64,000 nucleotides of DNA. Source: Marinobacter profundi. Its GTDB lineage: Bacteria; Pseudomonadota; Gammaproteobacteria; Pseudomonadales; Oleiphilaceae. The position numbers were made by a program, and so were the translations under genes. Shown piece after piece: positions 37,756-46,535 of this stretch. The stretch lies in contig NZ_KZ319373.1 in NCBI RefSeq assembly GCF_002744715.1, forward strand, positions 1-64,000, read 5' to 3'. Below the pieces are notes generated by a model. The model made no database searches. It was not told the DNA's origin and saw only the letters and a program-made list of their open reading frames with translations. How positions within the stretch are numbered: position 1 is the stretch's first letter; the number at the start of each line of letters is the position of its first letter.

Positions 37756-37815
37756 GGGGAAAGACCCGAGGTCTGTCCCCCGCTCAGGTCTGTCCCCCGC
37801 TCAGGGCGGTGTCCC
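37756..37815. repeat. GGGGACAG palindrome copy 3 plus half copies
   Basis: One full palindrome (37756-37780, arm GGGGAAAGACC/GGTCTGTCCCC, centre CGA) is followed by a repeated right half, CAGGTCTGTCCCCCGCTCAG, and a degenerate third half. It lies between convergent genes. Confidence 0.8.
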
Positions 37816-37818
37816 GCC

Positions 37819-39651
37819 TCAGAAACTCAACTTGCCCTGGTCAATCTCCGCCACCCGTTCCGGGGTCAGCCGGGTATAACCCTCTGTCCGCGGCAACCAG
37901 GCATAGACCTCCTCGTTGCTGCCGGCGCTCAGGGAATATCCGACCTTCTGCATGTCCACCTTGCGGTACTTGAAAGTACCGGTTTTCTCGATGGCGTGGG
38001 TCACCCGGACAAACACCGGGATGGCGTAGGGGGGCAGGTTGTCCGCGAGGTAGCGGAACAGCCGGTCGACATCGAGTTCCGCACCGGCATTCTGTGGGAC
38101 CAGCGTGACCATGCCCGCTTTGCCATTGGTCTGGGGGATCTCCACGCCGTACACGATGGCTTCCTCCACCATGCCGGAGCCGTCGATCACGTTCTCCACT
38201 TCGGTGGTCGAGACGTTCTCACCCTTCCAGCGGAAGGTGTCCCCCATGCGGTCGACAAACTGCAGGTGACCGCAGCCGATTTCCCGCAGGACATCGCCGG
38301 TATTGAACCACTGGTCACCCTTCTTGAAGGCGTCCCGCAGGATCGATTTTTCGGTGGCCTCTTTCTGGGTATAGCCCTCGAAGGACCACTTTTTGGTGAT
38401 CTCGCCAATCAGCAGCCCCGGCTCACCCTTGCTGACCTCCTCCATAAACCCTTTCTGGTTGCGGATCGGGTCGCGGGTGCCGTCGTGGAACCGCACCAGT
38501 TTGTAGGGCGCGGTGGAGAAGCCGACGGTGTTATCCATGTTGAAGAAGTTGCTGAAGCCGATGTTGCCTTCGCTGGAAGCATAGAGTTCGGCCACCGTGT
38601 CGATGCCGAAGCGATCCTTGAACTCCTTCCAGATCGATGGCCGCAGGCCGTTGCCAATCATCTTGGTGAGGCTGTGGTTCCGGTCCTGGTCACTGGCGGG
38701 CTGGTTGAGCAGGTAGCGGCAGAGCTCGCCCACGTAACCGAAGGTGGTGGCGTGATAGCGCCGGACGTCGTCCCAGAAGGCGCTGGCGGAGAACTTGCGG
38801 CGCAGGGCGATGGCGGAGCCGCCGGCAATCACCGAGCCCCAGCAGATCAGCAGCGCGGTGCCGTGGTACAGGGGCAGGGTGCAGTAGAGCACGTCTTCCG
38901 GCTCCATGCTCAGGGACATCAGCCCGAAGCCGCCATACGCCTTGATAAACTTGCGGTGCGAACCGGGCGCGGCCTTGGGCAGGCCGGTGGTGCCGGAGGT
39001 GAACAGGTAAATGGCGGTGTCACCAAGCCTGGGCGGATCGCCCAGCTCGGGGTTGACGCCGCGGTGGGCGCTGACTTTTTCCGCCATGTTGACGTAGCCC
39101 GCCGGGGCGTCGCCGAACATGTTCAGGGTATTGGCGTCGGCCAGAAACAGGAACGGCGTCGGGTGGCTGGTTTTAAGGTCGTTGCGGACCCCTTCAAAGC
39201 TGTCGATCAGTTCCTCACCGACAACCACCATTTTGGGTTCGATGAGGTTGATGCTGTGTTCGAGTACCCGCCCCTTCTGGGAGGTGTTGAGCATGGCACA
39301 GGCCACTCCCAGCTTGGCGGCACCGGCAACCACCGCAAGCAGTTCCGGCCGGTTTTCCAGAAAAACCGCAATTGCATCGCCTTTTTCCAGGCCCTGGGCC
39401 CTGAGGAAGTGGGCGATGCGGTTGGCCCAGTGGTTGAAGTCCTGCCAGCTGATGCTGCGGTCCTCGAACAGGATCGCCGGCCGGTGGGGGTATTTGCCGG
39501 CGTTGCGTTCAATCAGGGTGCCCAGGGTCAGTTCCCGGGTCTCTTTCTTGGCAGCGTAGTAATAGTAGCCCCTGGCAATCGAAGGGAAGCGCCGGATCAC
39601 TCCGGGCAGCTGGCGAACGATGTCGCGTGCCGATACGTTGTCTTGAGTCAT
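37819..39651 (-). CDS. atuH: Long-chain acyl-CoA synthetase, terpene acid activation
   Basis: The product of about 610 residues is an AMP-forming ligase of the very-long-chain (FadD6/ACSVL) type: TSGTTGLPKAAPGSHRK (AMP motif), LYASSEGNIGF, WFNTGDVLREIGCGHLQFVDRMGDTFRWKGENVSTTEVE and the catalytic Lys in KTGTFKYRKVD. As the last gene of the atu cluster it probably activates citronellate or geranylate. The start is unsure: ATG 39651 (MTQDNVSARD) has a fair ribosome site, with alternatives at 39681 and 39687. It follows atuF by 96 bases. Confidence 0.85.
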   Translation of the reverse strand: MTQDNVSARDIVRQLPGVIRRFPSIARGYYYYAAKKETRELTLGTLIERNAGKYPHRPAILFEDRSISWQDFNHWANRIAHFLRAQGLEKGDAIAVFLENRPELLAVVAGAAKLGVACAMLNTSQKGRVLEHSINLIEPKMVVVGEELIDSFEGVRNDLKTSHPTPFLFLADANTLNMFGDAPAGYVNMAEKVSAHRGVNPELGDPPRLGDTAIYLFTSGTTGLPKAAPGSHRKFIKAYGGFGLMSLSMEPEDVLYCTLPLYHGTALLICWGSVIAGGSAIALRRKFSASAFWDDVRRYHATTFGYVGELCRYLLNQPASDQDRNHSLTKMIGNGLRPSIWKEFKDRFGIDTVAELYASSEGNIGFSNFFNMDNTVGFSTAPYKLVRFHDGTRDPIRNQKGFMEEVSKGEPGLLIGEITKKWSFEGYTQKEATEKSILRDAFKKGDQWFNTGDVLREIGCGHLQFVDRMGDTFRWKGENVSTTEVENVIDGSGMVEEAIVYGVEIPQTNGKAGMVTLVPQNAGAELDVDRLFRYLADNLPPYAIPVFVRVTHAIEKTGTFKYRKVDMQKVGYSLSAGSNEEVYAWLPRTEGYTRLTPERVAEIDQGKLSF

Positions 39652-39747
39652 GGTGCTGTCCGTTGGGGTCGCTTTTTTCATTGTCATTGAACGTGAACGT
39701 CTGCCCGGTACTCGTTGCAAGGCTGTTTGTGGCACGGTTATCGGGGG

Positions 39748-41712
39748 TTATCGATCCCCCTCTTCACCAGCGTCAGCGGCGATTTCCACCAGCAGCTGGC
39801 TGCGCTTGACCTGGTCGCCCTTGCCTGCCAGTACCCCGGTAACCCGGCCATCGCGGTCAGCGCGGACCGGATGCTCCATCTTCATGGCCTCCAGAACCAG
39901 CAGCGGGTCGCCCTGTCGGACTTGCTGGCCGGCGGTGACCAGGACCTCGATGATCGCTCCGTCCATTGATGCCCGAACCTTGCCACTGCCATGGGCCTGG
40001 GCACCGGCCGTGGGCTGGTGGGTAATGTCCCGGAATGCCACGGCCTGACCGGACGCCTGCAAATATAGGTGATCACCTGCGATGTGGTATTGGCACCGGT
40101 GACGAACCCCGTTGTCGATAATGCATAACAGGCCATCGCGCTGGCTTTCCAGGACGAGGCGGTAGTTGGCATCGCCATGGCTGACGATCAGCTGGTTGGC
40201 GGCCTTGTGCACCTGCAGCTGGTAGTGGTGACCGCCACACTCCAGTGTCATCGGGGTGGTGGTGGCGGGGGCGTTGCTCCAGCCATCCTGGCCCGATCGG
40301 CCATGGCTGGCAATGGTGGCCGCCAGTGCCAGCTCCCGCATGGAGACCTGGTGGGGGGCCAGTGACGGGTCGTCCCGGAACGCCTGTTGCAGGAAGGCGG
40401 TGGTGGCTTCGCCGGCGCCGAAGCTGTCGTGGCTAATGATACGTCCGAGGAAGTAGCGGTTGGTGGTGACGCCGAATACGGTGGTGTCCTCCAGCGCGCG
40501 CAGCAGGCGCCGGCGGGATTCGTCCCGGTTCTGGCCCCAGGCGATGACTTTGGCCAGCATGGGGTCGTAGTGAGCGGTGACGGTGTCACCGGAGCGAACC
40601 CCGCTGTCAAAACGCAGGCCATCGCCGGTTGCCGGCCCGAACACGTGGAGCGGGCCGGTTTGGGGGGTAAAGCTGTGGGTCGGATCCTCGGCGTACAGGC
40701 GCACTTCGATGGCATGGCCGTTGAGCTGCACCTGGTCCTGGCGCAGGGGCAGCGTGCGGCCTTCGGCAACGGCCAGTTGCCAGGCCACCAGGTCCTGGCC
40801 GGTGATGAGTTCGGTGACCGGATGCTCGACCTGCAAGCGGGTATTCATTTCGAGGAAGTAGAAGTTGCGGTCTTTGTCGACCAGGAATTCCACGGTGCCG
40901 GCACCTTCGTAGTTGCAGGCCAGGGCGGCTTTGACAGCGGCGTCGCCCATGGCGGCACGCAGTTCGGGGGTTACGAAGGGGGAGGGGGCTTCTTCCACCA
41001 CTTTCTGGTGGCGGCGCTGGACGGAGCAGTCCCGTTCGCCCAGGTAAACGGCGTTGCCATGACGGTCGGCGAACACCTGGATTTCGATATGGCGGGGTTC
41101 GATGACGGCCTTTTCGAGGATGAGTTCGTCGTCTCCAAAGGCCTGGCGGGCTTCGGAGCGGGCCCGCTGGATGCTGTCGACCAGCTGGTCTTCCTGCTCG
41201 ACCAGGCGCATGCCACGTCCGCCGCCCCCGGCAGAGGCTTTGATCATCAGCGGGTAGCCGATGTCGCGGGCGGCTTCGATGAGTTCGTGGTCGCTGGCGT
41301 TGTTGCCTTCGTAGCCGGGGACCACGGGGACGCCCGCCTGTTGCATGGCGATTTTTGAGCGCCGTTTGCTGCCCATCAGTTCGATGGCGCTGGCGGGTGG
41401 CCCGACAAATTCCAGGCCGGCAGTTTTGCAGGCTTGGGCGAAGGCGGCGTTTTCGGACAGGAAACCGTAGCCGGGATGGATGCAGTCGGCACCGGTTTTG
41501 CGGGCGGCGTCGAGTATGGCGTCCATGTTGAGGTAGGAGGCGGAGACCTGGGCCGGGCCGATGCAGACGGCTTCGTCGGCGAGTTCGGTGTGGAGGGCGT
41601 TGGCGTCGGCTTCGGAGTAGACGGCGACGGTGCGGTAACCCAGGGCTTTGGCGGTGCGGATTACCCGCACGGCGATTTCACCGCGATTGGCTATTAACAG
41701 TTTTTTAAGCAT
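39748..41712 (-). CDS. atuF: Geranyl-CoA carboxylase biotin (alpha) subunit
   Basis: The 654-residue protein has the biotin carboxylase domain (MLKKLLIANRGEIAVRVIRTAKALG, KASAGGGGRGM, FLEMNTRLQVEHPVTE) and a C-terminal biotinyl domain with LEAMKMEHPV. It resembles methylcrotonyl-CoA carboxylase alpha; the flanking atu genes point to geranyl-CoA. It works as a complex with AtuC, fixing CO2 on the gamma-methyl of geranyl-CoA. The gap upstream to atuE is 151 bases and holds a large inverted repeat. Confidence 0.9.
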   Translation of the reverse strand: MLKKLLIANRGEIAVRVIRTAKALGYRTVAVYSEADANALHTELADEAVCIGPAQVSASYLNMDAILDAARKTGADCIHPGYGFLSENAAFAQACKTAGLEFVGPPASAIELMGSKRRSKIAMQQAGVPVVPGYEGNNASDHELIEAARDIGYPLMIKASAGGGGRGMRLVEQEDQLVDSIQRARSEARQAFGDDELILEKAVIEPRHIEIQVFADRHGNAVYLGERDCSVQRRHQKVVEEAPSPFVTPELRAAMGDAAVKAALACNYEGAGTVEFLVDKDRNFYFLEMNTRLQVEHPVTELITGQDLVAWQLAVAEGRTLPLRQDQVQLNGHAIEVRLYAEDPTHSFTPQTGPLHVFGPATGDGLRFDSGVRSGDTVTAHYDPMLAKVIAWGQNRDESRRRLLRALEDTTVFGVTTNRYFLGRIISHDSFGAGEATTAFLQQAFRDDPSLAPHQVSMRELALAATIASHGRSGQDGWSNAPATTTPMTLECGGHHYQLQVHKAANQLIVSHGDANYRLVLESQRDGLLCIIDNGVRHRCQYHIAGDHLYLQASGQAVAFRDITHQPTAGAQAHGSGKVRASMDGAIIEVLVTAGQQVRQGDPLLVLEAMKMEHPVRADRDGRVTGVLAGKGDQVKRSQLLVEIAADAGEEGDR

Positions 41713-41742
41713 GTGCTTGTTCTCTCGCTTGGGAGCAGGTCC

Positions 41743-41856
41743 GCGAGGGGGCGGGGGAGCGTGGCCAGAAAACCGCTACGAGCACGTCCATGTGCGCTTG
41801 TTTCCGGCCATCCCTGGCCTCCAACATTTTCTGGCCACGCTCCCCCGCCCCCTCGC
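41743..41856. repeat. Inverted repeat with 30-bp perfect arms
   Basis: Arms 41743-41772 (starts GCGAGGGGGC, ends GGCCAGAAAA) and 41827-41856 are exact reverse complements. The 54-base loop holds smaller inverted repeats (GCAC...GTGC, GGCC...GGCC). It fills most of the atuE-atuF gap and could be a mobile intergenic element or an attenuator. Confidence 0.85.
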
Positions 41857-41863
41857 TCCGCAA

Positions 41864-42685
41864 TCAATAGTCGTTGCCTGCCCAGATTGGTGGCCTTTTC
41901 TGCATGAAAGCTAACGTACCTTCCGTGCCTTCGGGCCCACGTATCGCAGCAGCGAATTTTTCGGCGGCGCTGTCGAGCAATTGGTTCATGGGTTCGTGGC
42001 CCACCCGGTGCAGCAGGGCTTTGGTTTCGGCGGTGGCGTTGGGGGCGCACAGGCGAACCCGGTCCAGGGCCTGGCCGAGCATCCCGGTCAGCTGTTCTTC
42101 GGATTCCGCGACCTGGTGGACGATGCCGAGGGAACAGGCTTCCGCGCCGTCGATTCGCAGTCCCAGCAAGGCCAGCCGGCGGGCCTGGGTCAGGCCGATG
42201 CGTTCGACCACGAACGGGGCGATCTGGGCCGGAATGACCCCCAGGGAGGTTTCCGGCATGCCGAATTTTGCCGTTGGCCCGGCGATGGCAAGGTCGGAGA
42301 CGCAGGCGAGGCCGAAGCCGCCACCCATGACCGCGCCTTCGGTGACGGCGATGACGATTCTGGAGGATTCGTTGACCTGCTGGATCATCTGGCCGAAGGC
42401 CCGGTTGAGCTGGTAGAACGGATCGTTCCGGCCTTCGCCGGCTTGCTGACCGCGGGCGCCGGCCATGTCCCTGATGTCACCACCGGCGCAGAAGTGGCCG
42501 CCGGCGCCGCGGATGACGACGGCGCGCATGGTCGGGTCCTGCTCGACCCGGGTGAAGACGGTCGCCAGTTCGGCCACCATTTGCAGGCTCATGGCGTTGC
42601 GTACTTCGGGGCGGTTGAGGGTGACCTGCAGGGCCGGGCCGTTGCGCTCCAGTAACAGGGTTTCGCAGTGTGGTAAGTGTTCCAT
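41864..42685 (-). CDS. atuE: Isohexenyl-glutaconyl-CoA hydratase
   Basis: The 273-residue crotonase has VVIRGAGGHFCAGGDIRDMAGA (oxyanion hole) and AVTEGAVMGGGFGLACVSDLAIAGPTAKFGMPETSLGVIPAQIAPFVV, with a glutamate in MPETSLG. In the atu pathway this family member hydrates isohexenyl-glutaconyl-CoA after carboxylation. ATG 42685 (MEHLPHCE) is favoured by GTGGAG six bases upstream over ATG 42697. It lies 88 bases after atuD. Confidence 0.9.
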   Translation of the reverse strand: MEHLPHCETLLLERNGPALQVTLNRPEVRNAMSLQMVAELATVFTRVEQDPTMRAVVIRGAGGHFCAGGDIRDMAGARGQQAGEGRNDPFYQLNRAFGQMIQQVNESSRIVIAVTEGAVMGGGFGLACVSDLAIAGPTAKFGMPETSLGVIPAQIAPFVVERIGLTQARRLALLGLRIDGAEACSLGIVHQVAESEEQLTGMLGQALDRVRLCAPNATAETKALLHRVGHEPMNQLLDSAAEKFAAAIRGPEGTEGTLAFMQKRPPIWAGNDY

Positions 42686-42773
42686 TTCTGACTCCACGAA
42701 CTATGTTGGGGGACTTGCAAGCGTGTCCCGGAATCCCGTCCCGCCCGCAAGTCCCTTCTCCCGGACCCCGGTG

Positions 42774-43934
42774 TCAGCCCCGCCGCTTTCCAGGCAAGGT
42801 ACCCATCATCTTGCAGATGATCCCGAGCATGATTTCGTCGGCACCGCCGCCAATGGACACCAGCCGCACATCCCGGAATGCCCGCGACAGCGGGTTGTCC
42901 CACATGAAGCCGTTGCCACCCCAGTACTGCAGGCAGCCGTCTGTCACCTCGCGGCCCAGGCGGCCGGCTTTCAGCTTGGCCATCGAAGCCAGCCTGGTCA
43001 CGTCCTTGCCCTGAATGTGCAGTTCACAGGCCTGATAAGTCAGTGCCCGCAGCGCCTCCACTTCGGTCTGCAACTCCGCCAGGCGGAAATGAATTACCTG
43101 GTTGTCGAGCAACGGCTGGCCGAAGGTCTTGCGCTCGCGGCAGTAGTCAATGGTCTGGCTGATGCAGTTCTCCAGCGCCTTGATCACGTTGGCTGCACCC
43201 CACATCCGTTCCTCCTGGAACTGCAGCATCTGCATCATGAAGCCCGTGCCCTCGGCGCCGATCCGGTAGCGCTGGGGTACCCGGACGTCATCGAAGAAGA
43301 TCTGTGCGGTTTCCGAGGAGCGCATGCCCAGCTTGTTGAGGTGCTTGCTGAAGGTGATGCCCGGGGAGTTCATGGGCACCACGATCAGGGACTTGTTCTT
43401 GTGGGGTTTATCGTCGGAGGTGTTGGCCAGCAGGCAGATGAAATCCGCCTTGGGCGAGTTGGTGATCCACATCTTTGACCCGTTGATGATGTAATCGTCA
43501 CCATCCTTGCGGGCAGTCGTCTTCAGGCCCGCGACGTCGGAGCCGGCCCCCACTTCACTGACGCCGATACAGCCCACCATGTCGCCGGCGATGGCCGGAG
43601 CGAGGAACGTGCGCTTGAGTTCGTCCGAGCCGAAGCGGGCGATGGCCGGGGTGCACATGTCGGTCTGTACGCCGATGGCGAGGGGGACGCCGCCGCAGTG
43701 GGCCATGCCGAGTTCTTCGGCAGCCACCAGGTTGTAGCTGTAGTCCAGGCCCATGCCACCGTAGGCCTCGGGCTTCTGGATGCCGAGGATGCCGAGGTTA
43801 CCGAGTTTCTTGAATACCTCGTGAATCGGGAATTCGCCGGCTTCTTCCCACTCATCGCAATGGGGGTTGATCTCTTTTTCGACGAAGTCACGCACGGTTT
43901 TCCGGATGGCATCGTGTTCGGGGGTGAAAATCAT
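42774..43934 (-). CDS. atuD: Citronellyl-CoA dehydrogenase
   Basis: The 386-residue acyl-CoA dehydrogenase has GCIGVSEVGAGSDVAGLKTTARKDGDDYIINGSKMWITNS (FAD and substrate region), RKTFGQPLLDNQVIHFRLAE and LQYWGGNGFMWDNPLSRAFRDVRL. FAD-dependent oxidation of citronellyl-CoA to geranyl-CoA is inferred from position in the atu cluster. GGNGF has Asn where many family members carry the catalytic Glu, so the base may lie elsewhere. ATG 43934 (MIFTPEHD) with AGGAGA upstream is used. Confidence 0.9.
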   Translation of the reverse strand: MIFTPEHDAIRKTVRDFVEKEINPHCDEWEEAGEFPIHEVFKKLGNLGILGIQKPEAYGGMGLDYSYNLVAAEELGMAHCGGVPLAIGVQTDMCTPAIARFGSDELKRTFLAPAIAGDMVGCIGVSEVGAGSDVAGLKTTARKDGDDYIINGSKMWITNSPKADFICLLANTSDDKPHKNKSLIVVPMNSPGITFSKHLNKLGMRSSETAQIFFDDVRVPQRYRIGAEGTGFMMQMLQFQEERMWGAANVIKALENCISQTIDYCRERKTFGQPLLDNQVIHFRLAELQTEVEALRALTYQACELHIQGKDVTRLASMAKLKAGRLGREVTDGCLQYWGGNGFMWDNPLSRAFRDVRLVSIGGGADEIMLGIICKMMGTLPGKRRG

Positions 43935-43980
43935 TTCTTGTTCTCTCCTGTGGTTACCCCAGGGGGTAGATTTGCCTGGC

Positions 43981-45597
43981 TCAGAGTCGTGCCACGCCAA
44001 AGCTGTTGGGTCGCAACTGGCGGGCGTTTGCCTCCCGGCACACGCTCAGTACCAGTGCCAGCACCCGTCGGGTGTCCCGCGGGTCGATCAGTCCGTCATC
44101 CCACAGGCGTGCGGTGCCAAACAGTGCGGTCGAGCCGGCTTCCAGCTTTTTGGCGGTGGCCTGCTCGAGGAAGTCGAGGGTTTTCGGGTCCGGTTCGATG
44201 CCACTGCGGCGCTGTTTGTCTTCTGCCACGATGCGCATCACCTTGCCGGCCTGGGCCGGTCCCATGACTGCGGTCCGGCTGTTGGGCCAGGCGAAGATGA
44301 AGCGCGGATCCAGCCCCCGGCCGCACATGGCGTAGTTGCCGGCGCCGTAGGAGCCGCCGACGACGATGGCGATTTTCGGGACACGGCAGTTGGCAACCGC
44401 CTGCAGCATCTTGGAGCCGTGCTTGATCACACCATTCTGTTCCGAATGGGTGCCCACCATGAAGCCTGTCGTGTTGTGCAGGAACAGGATTGGTGTGCCG
44501 GCCTGGTCACACAGCTGGATGAACTGGGCCGCCTTGGCGGCGCCGGCGGGCGTGATGGGGCCGTTATTGCCGATGATGCCGACGGCGTGGCCTTCAATCC
44601 GGATGGTGCCGCACACGGTCTGGTTGTCGAACTCGTTCTTGAAATCGAGAAATTTCGAGCCGTCGGCGATGCGGGCAAGAATTTCCCGTACGTCGTAGGG
44701 TTTGCGGGCGTCTGCGGGCACGGTGCCGAGCAATTCGTCCATGGGGTAGAGCGGGTCCTCCCAACTGACCTCCCGCGATGGCGGCAGCTGCTCATTCCAG
44801 GGCAGGGCTTCCATGATGTTGCGGGCCTGGCGGATGCCGTCGGCGTCGTCCTCCGCCAGGTATTCCGCCGTGCCTGCCACCGTCGCGTGCATTTCGGCAC
44901 CCCCGAGTTCTTCATCGGTGGCGATTTCGCCGGTGGCAGCTTTCAGTAGCGGTGGGCCCGCGAGGAAGATCTTGGCCTTGTTGCGCACCGCGATCACATA
45001 ATCGGACAGCCCGGGCTGGTAGGCACCGCCGGCAGTGGCGTTGCCGTGGACCACGGTGACCTGGGGAATACCCGCCGCCGACAGCCTGGCCTGGTTGGCG
45101 AAGCCACGCGCGCCCTGGACGAAGATATCGGTGGCGTAATTCAGGTTGGCACCGCCGCTTTCGGACATCGACACCACCGGGAGTTTGTTCTCCAGGGCGA
45201 TCTGCTGCAGCCGCAGGGTCTTGTCCAGCCCGGCCGGGGTAATGGTGCCCCCTTTGATGGCGCTGTTGCTGGCAACCACCAGGCAGCGGATGCCGCTGAC
45301 AATGCCGATGCCGGCAATGATACCGCCGCCGGCCATGCTGCCGTCCTTGTCATCGTGCATCTTGTAACCTGCCAGGGAGCACAGTTCCAGGAACGGGGTG
45401 CCCCGGTCAAGCAGGCGGTTGATGCGATCCCGGGGCAGCAGTTTGCCCCGCTTGGTGAACTTGTCACGGGCCGCCTCGGCCAGGTCCAGTACCTTCTGCT
45501 CCACCTCGCGGAAGCTGGCGATGTGGGCTTCCATGGCTGCGACGTTGGCGCGGAAGGCGTCCGACTGCGGGCTCAGGGTGGATTCGAGTACCTGCAT
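43981..45597 (-). CDS. atuC: Geranyl-CoA carboxylase carboxyltransferase (beta) subunit
   Basis: The 538-residue protein matches the carboxyltransferase of methylcrotonyl/geranyl-CoA carboxylases: LLPRDRINRLLDRGTPFLELCSLAGYKM, SNSAIKGGTITPAGLDKTLRLQQIA, VVSMSESGGANLNYATDIFVQGARGF, GNATAGGAYQPGLSDYV and GGSYGAGNYAMCGRGLDPRFIFAWPNSRTAVMG. It pairs with AtuF. GAGGAG precedes the ATG, 10 bases after the atuB stop. Distinction from LiuB rests on the cluster. Confidence 0.92.
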   Translation of the reverse strand: MQVLESTLSPQSDAFRANVAAMEAHIASFREVEQKVLDLAEAARDKFTKRGKLLPRDRINRLLDRGTPFLELCSLAGYKMHDDKDGSMAGGGIIAGIGIVSGIRCLVVASNSAIKGGTITPAGLDKTLRLQQIALENKLPVVSMSESGGANLNYATDIFVQGARGFANQARLSAAGIPQVTVVHGNATAGGAYQPGLSDYVIAVRNKAKIFLAGPPLLKAATGEIATDEELGGAEMHATVAGTAEYLAEDDADGIRQARNIMEALPWNEQLPPSREVSWEDPLYPMDELLGTVPADARKPYDVREILARIADGSKFLDFKNEFDNQTVCGTIRIEGHAVGIIGNNGPITPAGAAKAAQFIQLCDQAGTPILFLHNTTGFMVGTHSEQNGVIKHGSKMLQAVANCRVPKIAIVVGGSYGAGNYAMCGRGLDPRFIFAWPNSRTAVMGPAQAGKVMRIVAEDKQRRSGIEPDPKTLDFLEQATAKKLEAGSTALFGTARLWDDGLIDPRDTRRVLALVLSVCREANARQLRPNSFGVARL

Positions 45598-45607
45598 GAT
45601 GTGCTCC

Positions 45608-46474
45608 TCAGTCGTCGCTCAGCACTTTCGGCGTGATGGCGCGGTGGAAACCGTTGTAGGGTTCGTTGTTTTTCGCTTTCGCCAGTGGCCAGACCCGGCC
45701 CCCCTGGGACGCCGCTCCATCAATGCGCAGGCAGTCACCACTGATAAACGCAGCCCCCGGGCTCAGCAGGAAGCAGATGGCCGCGCTCACTTCCGATTCG
45801 GTGCCCATCCGCTTGATAGGGACATGGTCGCCCAGGCTGCGGATCCACTGCTTCATATGCTCCGGGTAGTTGTCCATGCCGCTGGACGCGATCCAGCCTG
45901 GCGCCACCGCGTTCACCCGCACACCGGATGCGCCCCATTCCACGGCGGCCGTCTGGGTGAAATTCACCATCCCGGCCCGCGCCGCTCCGGAGTGGCCCAT
46001 CCCCGGCATGCCACCCCACATATCGGCCACGATGTTGACGATGGCGCCGCCGGTTCGGGACAGCGCCTGGGTATAGGCCTCCCGGGCCATCAGGAACCCC
46101 CCGGTCAGATTGGTGCGCACCACCGTCTCCCAGCCTTTCTGGTTGATGCCGGTCAGTGGGGCCTGGAACTGGCCGCCGGCATTATTCACCAGACCGTGCA
46201 GTCCGCCATGCTCGGCAATGATGGCTTGGACCGTTGCCTTTACCGATTCTTCCTCACGGATATCACACACGTGGGCGGACGCAATACCGCCGTCCTCGGT
46301 GATTTCCGCCTTTATCGCCTCGACTTTTTCGGCCTTGCGCCCCACCAGGGCGACACGGGCACCGAGGGCGGCAAGTTCGTGGGCAGTACAGCGGCCGATG
46401 CCGGACCCACCGCCGGTGACGATGAAGACCTTGCCGGCAAAGAGGTCGGGGTGAAAGATTGATTGGTAGCTCAT
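45608..46474 (-). CDS. atuB: Short-chain dehydrogenase of the atu cluster
   Basis: The 288-residue SDR has IVTGGGSGIGRCTAHELAALGARVALVGR (cofactor motif), LVNNAGGQFQAPL and the C-terminal LRIDGAASQGGRVWPLAKA. The usual catalytic Tyr-x-x-x-Lys is not evident: the region reads HSGAARAGMVNFTQTAAVEWG, as in some 2,4-dienoyl-CoA reductase-like members. It may act in the oxidation of citronellol/citronellal or on a CoA ester; its step is not settled. It sits between atuA and atuC. Confidence 0.88.
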   Translation of the reverse strand: MSYQSIFHPDLFAGKVFIVTGGGSGIGRCTAHELAALGARVALVGRKAEKVEAIKAEITEDGGIASAHVCDIREEESVKATVQAIIAEHGGLHGLVNNAGGQFQAPLTGINQKGWETVVRTNLTGGFLMAREAYTQALSRTGGAIVNIVADMWGGMPGMGHSGAARAGMVNFTQTAAVEWGASGVRVNAVAPGWIASSGMDNYPEHMKQWIRSLGDHVPIKRMGTESEVSAAICFLLSPGAAFISGDCLRIDGAASQGGRVWPLAKAKNNEPYNGFHRAITPKVLSDD

Positions 46475-46535
46475 TTGCTGAAGACCTTTTCGAATGTTGG
46501 GAAGCTTTGGCGCCCGGAGGGCGCGTTCTTGTTAA

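Noticed and set aside
37750..39690. 646-codon plus-strand frame opposite atuH
   Set aside because: It mirrors the ligase gene, which has all AMP-ligase motifs on the minus strand; the antisense product shows no domain.
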